64,000 nucleotides of DNA from Paenilisteria newyorkensis. GTDB lineage: Bacteria; Bacillota; Bacilli; Lactobacillales; Listeriaceae. The DNA is taken from assembly GCF_000766145.1 (NCBI RefSeq), contig NZ_JNFB01000012.1, positions 372,001-436,000 of the forward strand, in the 5' to 3' direction. The notes under the pieces were generated by a model that ran no database searches, had not been told where the DNA came from, and worked only from the letters and a program-made list of their open reading frames with translations. Positions 58,048 to 64,000 of the stretch are shown here, piece after piece. The position numbers and the translations under genes were made by a program. Numbering within the stretch: the first letter of the stretch is position 1; each line of letters starts with the position of its first letter.

Positions 58048-59234
58048 AGCGATTGGCGATTTTTGTAGTGATGGGATTGTTGCTGGTCTTGGCAGCGTGC
58101 GGGAATGAGAGTTCTCAGGAGAGCTTGAAGGGCAAGGATTTTGCGCAGTTGGAGAAGGATGCGAAAGGCCAGACGGTGAATTTCTATATGTGGGGCGGGG
58201 ATAAGAATATTAACGCTTACATTGATGATTTTGTGGCGCCGAAGTTGAAGGTGGAGCAGGATATTACGCTGAAACGGGTGCCGATGGATACGGAGAAATT
58301 TATTCAGAAGCTGAGCAGTGAGAAGCAGGCTGGGAAGAAGAATGGCAGTGTGGATGTGATTTGGATTAACGGACAGAATTTCAAAACGGCGAAGGATGGT
58401 GGGCTGCTTTATGGTGAAATTACCGATCAGATTCCGAATGTGGCGAAGTTTGTTGACCCACTTTTGACGGAAAAGGATGCGGGAAATGCGATCGATAAAA
58501 TGGAGGCGCCGTGGGGAAAAACGTCTTTTGTATTCCAGTATAATGCGGATAAAGTTTCGAAGCCACCGCTTCAATTAGCGGAATTGACGGCTTGGGTAAA
58601 GGCAAATCCAGGACGGTTTACGTATCCTGATGTCGCGGATTTCACGGGGGATGCGTTTGTGAGACAGGTGATTTACGCGCAAAATCCGGGCAAGGAATTC
58701 ACCGAAGCACCAACAAAAGCGGATCGCGAGAAGGCGTATGCGTATTTGAAATCGATTGGGCCGTATTTGTGGCGTGACGGGAAAACGTATCCGAAAGCGT
58801 TGCAGGAGCTGGATCAGTTGTATGCGCAAGGTCAGGTTGATTTCACGATGGGCTTTAACGAGCGTCGTGCGTTGCCGTTTATCAAGGATGGGACGTTTCC
58901 AGCATCGACGCGGACTTTTTCGCTGGATAATGGGGCTGTGACGAATGCGCATTATCTTTCAGTGGCGTTTAATACGCAGCAACCAGCGGCATCGCTTGTC
59001 GTGATTAATTATTTGCTGTCAGAAGAAGCACAGGCGGAGAAATTGAAAACGTCGGTGTGGGGCGATGGGACGACGCTTCTCACGTCTAAAATGACGAAGG
59101 ATTGGCAGGGGAAATTCGACGCGGCTGGCGAGACGGGAGACCAATTTTATAATGATTGGCAGGCGTTGAATGAGTTCCCAGATACGACGGCGGAAGCGAT
59201 CCAGAAAGAATGGGGCAGTTATGTCTATCCGTAA
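58044..59234 (+). CDS. ynjB: ABC transporter substrate-binding lipoprotein, YnjB-like, 396 aa
   Basis: The ATG follows AAGAAGGGGAAC and overlaps the kinase stop. The lipobox is LLLVLAACGNE (Cys near 18). The mature part matches YnjB-type binding proteins: VNFYMWGGDKNINAYIDDFV near 45-65 and VIWINGQNFKTAKDGGLLYG. In E. coli ynjB is encoded with ynjC, ynjD and ynjF, the same order as here. The substrate is not known. The name is by similarity of operon and family. Confidence 0.85.
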   Translation: MKRLAIFVVMGLLLVLAACGNESSQESLKGKDFAQLEKDAKGQTVNFYMWGGDKNINAYIDDFVAPKLKVEQDITLKRVPMDTEKFIQKLSSEKQAGKKNGSVDVIWINGQNFKTAKDGGLLYGEITDQIPNVAKFVDPLLTEKDAGNAIDKMEAPWGKTSFVFQYNADKVSKPPLQLAELTAWVKANPGRFTYPDVADFTGDAFVRQVIYAQNPGKEFTEAPTKADREKAYAYLKSIGPYLWRDGKTYPKALQELDQLYAQGQVDFTMGFNERRALPFIKDGTFPASTRTFSLDNGAVTNAHYLSVAFNTQQPAASLVVINYLLSEEAQAEKLKTSVWGDGTTLLTSKMTKDWQGKFDAAGETGDQFYNDWQALNEFPDTTAEAIQKEWGSYVYP

Positions 59235-60024
59235 AGCTGTGGCCTGGCTTATACCAGTCGGGCTCGGCGTGGTTAGCTTGATGTCGATTGTGTTGCTCGT
59301 TTGGAAAATGCGATTTTTAGGGGCAAATTGGGAAGGGATTCTCGAAGTTAGCCGTCAAAAACGGATTTTCACGAGTGTGTTGTACTCGTTTGGGGTCAGT
59401 GCGGTGGCGACGGTGTTATCGATTGGGCTGGGTATTTTGATTGTGCGTCAAGTGTTGCTGAATCCCAAGGTGACGCGATCTGTAGAGCGGTTGAACGTGA
59501 GTTTTTACTATCCGCATTTTGTTGTCGCGCTGTATGTGTATCTCATTTTTGCTTTTATTTATCCTTATATCGGTGAGTATTATAAAATTTACGGGACTTT
59601 GGAGATTTTGATCACGTATTTGTTGAAAGAAGTGCCGTTTGTTGTTTTTTATCTCATCACGACGTATCGAAAAATCAATTTTGCGGAAGTGGAATTGGTT
59701 CGGTTGTCTGGTGGTGGGACGTGGCGCGTTTTTGCACATGTGGAGTTTCCAAAAATAGCGCCGCAAATCGCGGAATTGGCGATTATTTTGCTGGCTTTTA
59801 TTTGGACGGCGTATGAAATTCCGAGTTTGGTGGGGAATAGTTTTCCGGCGTTTCTCGGGGTGGTGTTTTACCAAGGATATTATGCGACGGACGTGAGCGT
59901 GCAGGTGGCGACGATGTTTTGGATGGTTGTTGTGTCGGTGTTTTTGCTTGTGGTAGCGTTTGTTTTATTCGTTTCTGTGCAAAAATATCGGGACTTCTTG
60001 CGTGAAGGAAGTGGGCAATTATGA
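59221..60024 (+). CDS. ABC transporter permease, YnjC N-terminal half-like, 267 aa
   Basis: The start overlaps the end of the binding-protein gene by 14 bases. Six membrane helices are visible. FAEVELVRLSGGGTWRVFAHVEFPKIAP contains the EAA loop (the G at position 9 and the P) that couples to the ATPase. E. coli YnjC is one large protein of two permease halves; here they are two genes. Confidence 0.88.
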   Translation: MSIRKAVAWLIPVGLGVVSLMSIVLLVWKMRFLGANWEGILEVSRQKRIFTSVLYSFGVSAVATVLSIGLGILIVRQVLLNPKVTRSVERLNVSFYYPHFVVALYVYLIFAFIYPYIGEYYKIYGTLEILITYLLKEVPFVVFYLITTYRKINFAEVELVRLSGGGTWRVFAHVEFPKIAPQIAELAIILLAFIWTAYEIPSLVGNSFPAFLGVVFYQGYYATDVSVQVATMFWMVVVSVFLLVVAFVLFVSVQKYRDFLREGSGQL

Positions 60025-60755
60025 GGCAGTTTGTGGGGATTCAGTATGGAATAATGCTTATTGTTTTCGGCGTTGTCGCTTGGCGTGGCGGGGAAGTTGG
60101 GATTTTTGAGGACCCGAATTTTAGGGCCGCGATTGGGACGACGATCGTGGTCGCGGTTTTGGTTGTCGTGCTCAATTTAGTCGTGGCGAACTATGTGGGC
60201 TATTATTTGGCGCGCGTGACGGGGCGGAAATTAGCGTTTTTGGATGTTTGCTTGCAGCTACCCCTGATTGTGCCGTTGCTTGTGATTGCAGCGGGGCTTG
60301 ATATTTGGTTTATACGGATGGATTTGACGGAAACGGTGCTTGATGTGGTGCTGATTCAGCTTTTGCCGACGCTTCCGTATTCGATTCGGATTGCGCGAAA
60401 TGCTTATTTGGCGCTTGATCAGGATATGAATCAGTATGTTTATTTGATGGGTGGAACGCGGTGGCGACTCGTGTTGGATGTCTATTTGCCGCTTATGCGT
60501 CCGATGAATGAGACGATATTATTGTTTGCGGTCGTGATTTCGATTGGGCAGTACGCGATTACGTCGATGATTGGTGGCGGGATTATTCAGACGGTGGCGC
60601 TGGTTTTATTTCCGTATTTTGCTTCATCGCAGTTGCAAGTGGTTGCGGCGGCAGCGCTTTTCACGATTTTCATGGCGTTTGCGATGTTGTTTCTATTCAG
60701 ATGGATGTATAAAGGAATGGTGAAATTGGTGGGGGTGATGGACGAATGGCGATAA
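60021..60755 (+). CDS. ABC transporter permease, YnjC C-terminal half-like, 244 aa
   Basis: It overlaps the preceding gene by four bases. Six membrane helices; the EAA loop reads QYVYLMGGTRWRLVLDVYLPLMRP. It pairs with the first permease to form the channel and overlaps the ATPase gene, so all components are translationally coupled. Confidence 0.88.
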   Translation: MRQFVGIQYGIMLIVFGVVAWRGGEVGIFEDPNFRAAIGTTIVVAVLVVVLNLVVANYVGYYLARVTGRKLAFLDVCLQLPLIVPLLVIAAGLDIWFIRMDLTETVLDVVLIQLLPTLPYSIRIARNAYLALDQDMNQYVYLMGGTRWRLVLDVYLPLMRPMNETILLFAVVISIGQYAITSMIGGGIIQTVALVLFPYFASSQLQVVAAAALFTIFMAFAMLFLFRWMYKGMVKLVGVMDEWR

Positions 60756-61606
60756 TCAGGGTTGAAAATGTGACGAAAGGCTTTGAAAAGGAGCTGATTC
60801 TGCGAGGGATTAATTTCGAGTTGCAGCGCGGAGAGACGGTGACGATTCTCGGTGGCTCGGGAAGTGGTAAAACGACATTTTTGAAGGTGTTGGCGGGATT
60901 ATTGTCGTTTGATTCGGGGAGTTATGAGAAAGCAGGGGTTAAAATCGCATATATCTCTCAAAAACCTGTCTTATTTTCGCATATGACCGTGTTGGAAAAT
61001 CTTGTTTTTCCGTTGAAATGCCAGAAGGTGAAGCGGAAGGAGCGGGAGGCGATTGGGCGGGTTTTCTTGGAGAAAAGTGAACTGGCAAAATGGGCGGATG
61101 CGTATCCTTATGAGCTTTCGGGCGGGCAACAGCAACGGGTTTCGGTGGCGCGAGCGTTGATTGGAAATCCGGATTTATTGTTGATGGATGAGCCGTTTAG
61201 TAGTTTGGATGTGCGCTTAGGACGCGATATGCGGCAGTGGGTGTTTGCGCAGATTGAGGAGCGGGATATCGCGGCGGTGTTCGTGACGCATCATTATGAG
61301 GAGGCAAAAGTGTTTAGTGAGCAGGTTTTGTTGATGGATCATGGTGTTTTGAGTGAAGCGAGCGATGCGGCAATCGATGCTTTTTTCGGGGATGGGCTTT
61401 TGTATAACGATGTATATTATCCGATTGGGGCTTGGGGGATGGCGGATGCTGGTGTGGCGGTGCGTGTCGAGCGGCAATTGATGCTTTACGGGCAGGCGTA
61501 TTGGTCGGTTATTTTAGAGGACGGGACGCAAAAGTTTATTATCGTGGGTGATAATGCGATAGAAAAGGGTTATATTGCGCCAGTAAGGGGTGAAAAAGAT
61601 GCTTGA
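60746..61606 (+). CDS. ynjD: ABC transporter ATP-binding protein, YnjD-like, 286 aa
   Basis: Walker A GGSGSGKTT at 36-44, signature LSGGQQQRVSVARAL near 126, Walker B LLLMDEPFSSLD near 148, switch His in VTHHYEEA. The C-terminal 60 residues extend beyond the ATPase core (VAVRVERQLMLYGQAYWSVILEDG) as a small regulatory domain. It powers the importer formed with the two permeases. Confidence 0.93.
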   Translation: MAIIRVENVTKGFEKELILRGINFELQRGETVTILGGSGSGKTTFLKVLAGLLSFDSGSYEKAGVKIAYISQKPVLFSHMTVLENLVFPLKCQKVKRKEREAIGRVFLEKSELAKWADAYPYELSGGQQQRVSVARALIGNPDLLLMDEPFSSLDVRLGRDMRQWVFAQIEERDIAAVFVTHHYEEAKVFSEQVLLMDHGVLSEASDAAIDAFFGDGLLYNDVYYPIGAWGMADAGVAVRVERQLMLYGQAYWSVILEDGTQKFIIVGDNAIEKGYIAPVRGEKDA

Positions 61607-62192
61607 TACGAAGGCAAGGCCATATGTGAAACCGATATTGGAAAAGACGGCGGATTTCTTTTTGAAAATCGGGTTTTCGGCGAATCAGGTGACGATTTTA
61701 GCGTTTGTGGTTGGGGTTGTCGCTGCGATTTTGGTCGGCTTTGGATGGATGTGGACGGGGATTCTGGTGTTATGGTTTTCGGGATTTCTGGATGCGGTGG
61801 ACGGAACGATGGCGCGGAAAACGAAGCAAAGTGGCTTTGGCACAGTGATGGACGTGACGTTTGATCGGGTCGTCGAAGCGGGAATAATTATTGCACTCGC
61901 TGCACGATTTCCGGAACAGCAGTTTATTTTGCTGCTTTTGATGGCGTCGATTTTATTCGGAATTACGGCATTTTTGACGATTGGAAACGTTGTGCAGAAC
62001 AAGGGCGTGAAGTCGTTTCATTATGCAACGGGACTCGCGGAACGGACGGAAGGATTTATTTTACTTAGTTTGATGGTATTAACAGCGCCGATTTTCTTAT
62101 TTTGGACGACATTACTGTTTTTTATCATCGAAATTATCTCGACAATACAGCGTTTAATGGAAGCGCACAGACAGCTCGATAAGGAGGAATGA
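61599..62192 (+). CDS. ynjF: CDP-alcohol phosphatidyltransferase, YnjF-like, 197 aa
   Basis: The ATG at 61599 follows GGGGTG; three earlier codons are open. The CDP-alcohol transferase signature DG-x2-AR-x8-G-x3-D-x3-D is visible as DAVDGTMARKTKQSGFGTVMDVTFD near residues 63-87. Five to six membrane helices. Such enzymes transfer a phosphatidyl or phospho-polyol head group (for example phosphatidylglycerolphosphate or phosphatidylinositol-type lipids). Coupling to an ABC importer suggests that the imported compound is used as acceptor or precursor. Confidence 0.9.
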   Translation: MLDTKARPYVKPILEKTADFFLKIGFSANQVTILAFVVGVVAAILVGFGWMWTGILVLWFSGFLDAVDGTMARKTKQSGFGTVMDVTFDRVVEAGIIIALAARFPEQQFILLLLMASILFGITAFLTIGNVVQNKGVKSFHYATGLAERTEGFILLSLMVLTAPIFLFWTTLLFFIIEIISTIQRLMEAHRQLDKEE

Positions 62193-62197
62193 GGGCG

Positions 62198-63550
62198 ATG
62201 AAAATGGATCATCAGGTGATTGTGATTGGCGGCGGCGCGGCGGGACTTTATGCTACGGCAGGGCTGGCGCGGCTTGGCGTCGATGTGGCGGTGGTCAATG
62301 CGGACGCGAATATGGGCGGCGACTGTCTTCATTATGGCTGTGTCCCTTCAAAAACGCTGCTACATATGGCGCAGGAGACGACGGACTGGACGGAAATTCA
62401 GGCAAAAATGAGGGCCGTGATTGCGGAGATTCAAGTGCATGACAGTGTTCCGCGATTTGAGGAGCTTGGCGCGACGGTTTACATTGGAAAAGCGCGTTTT
62501 CTGGATGCGCATCGGATTGTGGTCGGGGATCGGGAACTCTGCGCGAAAAAATTCGTTATTGCGACGGGTTCGCGACCGAGGGTTCCAAATGTTGCGGGGC
62601 TTGATGTTTCGATGTATGAAACAAACGAGACGCTATTCCAGATGGCAAAACTTCCACGCAAAATGGCGATTATTGGCGCTGGGCCTGTGGGACTCGAACT
62701 CGGGCAGGCATTGCAAAACATTGGCGTTGAAATCACGATTTTCGATCATAATACTGAATTTTTAAAACATTTTAGCCGTGATATTGCGGATATTGCTTTG
62801 GAAAAACTAGATTTGGCTATTCATCTAGATAGCGAACTAATCGAAGTGACGCGACTTAATAAAGACGAAATCAGCCTTAAAATCACAGAATCAGGGGTAG
62901 AAAAAACGCTAGTCGTCGAAAAAATCCTTTTTGCCGCGGGTCAAATCGCGAATATCGATACGTTGGAACTGGAACGAGCTGGCATCGCTTACGACACGAA
63001 AATCGATACGAATCGTTATTTGCAAACGACGGCACCGCATATTTATGCCATCGGGGACGTGATCGAAAGCCCAAGCCTCACGCACGCAGGCGGCGCCGAA
63101 GCCAGAACTGCACTCACGAACATCGCGTTCGGCAATTTTAGCAAAGTAAACTACAGCACGCTTGCTTCGGTTATTTATACAAAACCAGAAATTTACCAGC
63201 TCCCAGCGACGCAAAAAGCAACACGAATCCTATCCGCATCTGGCGCCAACATCGACCGCTTCAAAACCGATAACGAACCAGAAGCACTCGTCAAAATCGG
63301 CATCGACGCCAAGGCGAAAATCGTTCACGCGGAGGCAATCGGCACGGATATTTCCACCGTCATGCAGCAAGTCGCGCTCCTCAAATCCACAGGCGCCAAG
63401 CTCACAGACCTATCCAAACCAATCTATCCGTACCCAACGAAATCAGAAATTCTTAAAAACATATCCGATCAATTACTCACAGAAAAGCTCGAAAAACCGT
63501 TTTTACAACGACTTATACGCAAAATCATCCAATGGAGGGGGTTATCATGA
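62198..63550 (+). CDS. FAD-dependent pyridine nucleotide-disulfide oxidoreductase, MerA/lipoamide dehydrogenase-like, 450 aa
   Basis: The start at 62198 follows GGAGGA; the ATG at 62189 is too close to it. The FAD site GGGAAGLYATAG is near 12-23, the redox disulfide GGDCLHYGCVPSK near 44-56, the NAD(P) site IIGAGPVGLELGQAL near 170, and TTAPHIYAIGDV near 285. The C-terminal dimer domain (about 325-445) lacks the Cys pair of MerA and the His-Glu of lipoamide dehydrogenase, so it belongs to the MerA-like group of unknown substrate. It overlaps the next gene. Confidence 0.9.
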   Translation: MKMDHQVIVIGGGAAGLYATAGLARLGVDVAVVNADANMGGDCLHYGCVPSKTLLHMAQETTDWTEIQAKMRAVIAEIQVHDSVPRFEELGATVYIGKARFLDAHRIVVGDRELCAKKFVIATGSRPRVPNVAGLDVSMYETNETLFQMAKLPRKMAIIGAGPVGLELGQALQNIGVEITIFDHNTEFLKHFSRDIADIALEKLDLAIHLDSELIEVTRLNKDEISLKITESGVEKTLVVEKILFAAGQIANIDTLELERAGIAYDTKIDTNRYLQTTAPHIYAIGDVIESPSLTHAGGAEARTALTNIAFGNFSKVNYSTLASVIYTKPEIYQLPATQKATRILSASGANIDRFKTDNEPEALVKIGIDAKAKIVHAEAIGTDISTVMQQVALLKSTGAKLTDLSKPIYPYPTKSEILKNISDQLLTEKLEKPFLQRLIRKIIQWRGLS

Positions 63551-64000
63551 AGAAATTTTGGCAAGAATGGCGTGGCATTATTTTATTCGTCGCTTTTGTC
63601 CTCACTGGTTTTTTAGTCATTTATCAGCTCGGAATTGTGGATAGTTTCAACGTCGCGGAGCTCAGTCAAGTCGTGCGCGATATGGGAATCTGGGGCAAAA
63701 TCCTCTACGTGATCACCTATATTCTGCGTCCACTCGTCCTGTTTCCCGCAACGCCGCTCACGCTTTTTGGCGGATACACATTCGGTGCGGTTCAAGGCAC
63801 GATTCTGGACGTCATTGGCGCTGGAACGGGAGCACTTCTCGCTTTCTGGATCGCCCGCAAACTTGGAAAAGATAAAATCGAACGGCTCATCCAAGGCAAG
63901 AAAATCGAGAAATTTGATCATAAAATCGGCGAAAATGGCTTTTTAGTCATACTATACTTGCGACTCATTCCACTTTTTCCTTTTGATAGTATTAATTATT
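63547..64000 (+). CDS. TVP38/TMEM64 (SNARE-associated, DedA-like) membrane protein, cut at window end
   Basis: GGAGGGGG precedes the ATG; only the first 151 residues are present and the gene continues outside. Hydrophobic segments (about 11-30, 50-66, 76-110) and ILRPLVLFPATPLTLFGGYTFG match the TVP38/TMEM64 group, whose relatives act as phospholipid scramblases or transporters of undecaprenyl phosphate. MerA-like flavoproteins are often encoded beside these proteins. The start overlaps the flavoprotein stop codon. Confidence 0.92.
   Translation, partial: MKKFWQEWRGIILFVAFVLTGFLVIYQLGIVDSFNVAELSQVVRDMGIWGKILYVITYILRPLVLFPATPLTLFGGYTFGAVQGTILDVIGAGTGALLAFWIARKLGKDKIERLIQGKKIEKFDHKIGENGFLVILYLRLIPLFPFDSINY

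Noticed and set aside
56147-58574. Several long minus-strand frames opposite the two-component genes
   Set aside because: They are Arg/His-rich, overlap strongly supported genes and arise from G+C-rich codon positions.
1-64000. CRISPR array
   Set aside because: No set of short, evenly spaced direct repeats is seen; the only long direct repeats are the two attachment sites.

Overview
The window is low-GC Gram-positive DNA, most likely from a Listeria-like member of the Bacillales. Three things point that way. The phage structural genes carry the CCC-TGA programmed +1 frameshift pattern known from Listeria phage PSA. A 53-residue membrane protein matches the lmo0937 type. The cargo consists of LXG (type VII secreted) toxins. 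The genus is an inference. By eye the first 48.6 kb is A+T-rich and the remainder clearly richer in G+C, so the mobile DNA and the chromosome are easy to tell apart.

About 1-37,100 is the right-hand part of a temperate siphophage; its integrase and replication end lie left of the window. It reads in order: small early/middle genes (2-4,634) including a phage SPFH protein; a sigma-like late regulator; a DNA methyltransferase; an HNH nuclease and a probable cos region; HK97-type packaging and head genes (terminase, portal, ClpP-like protease, capsid); connector and tail genes; a 1,811-residue tape measure; distal tail, Tal, beta-helix fibre and BppU-like baseplate proteins; XhlA-like protein, holin and amidase; and a secreted cargo protein. 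Three recoding sites are visible: +1 shifts at CCC TGA ending the major capsid and the major tail protein, and a -1 shift at A AAA AAG in the tail-assembly chaperone. The tail-protein shift adds about 635 residues ending in a polysaccharide-deacetylase domain. The phage right end carries minus-strand cargo (two membrane proteins and a P-loop ATPase), a candidate small RNA, and an LXG toxin/immunity cluster.

37,101-48,600 is a second integrative element in tandem. It is bounded by about 170-bp near-identical direct repeats that contain the 3' half of a tRNA-Leu(GAG) gene. It holds a tyrosine integrase beside the left repeat, divergent cI/cro-type regulators, a lipoprotein, a hairpin-rich intergenic region, a sigma-like protein, a second LXG cluster with a PoNe-type DNase tip and its immunity protein, a membrane protein, a serine recombinase and an uncharacterised three-gene operon. 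No replication, packaging or conjugation genes are visible in it.

48,601-64,000 is chromosomal: tRNA-Ala(GGC), a lipoprotein, a ThrE-like exporter, MarR regulator plus NADPH:quinone-type oxidoreductase, the lmo0937-like protein, a PAP2 phosphatase with an esterase, then a long same-strand run: membrane-anchored MsrAB, two-component system, a YnjB/C/D-like ABC importer, a CDP-alcohol phosphatidyltransferase, a MerA-like flavoprotein and a TVP38/TMEM64 protein cut by the window edge. The tight overlaps suggest one envelope/redox-related operon.
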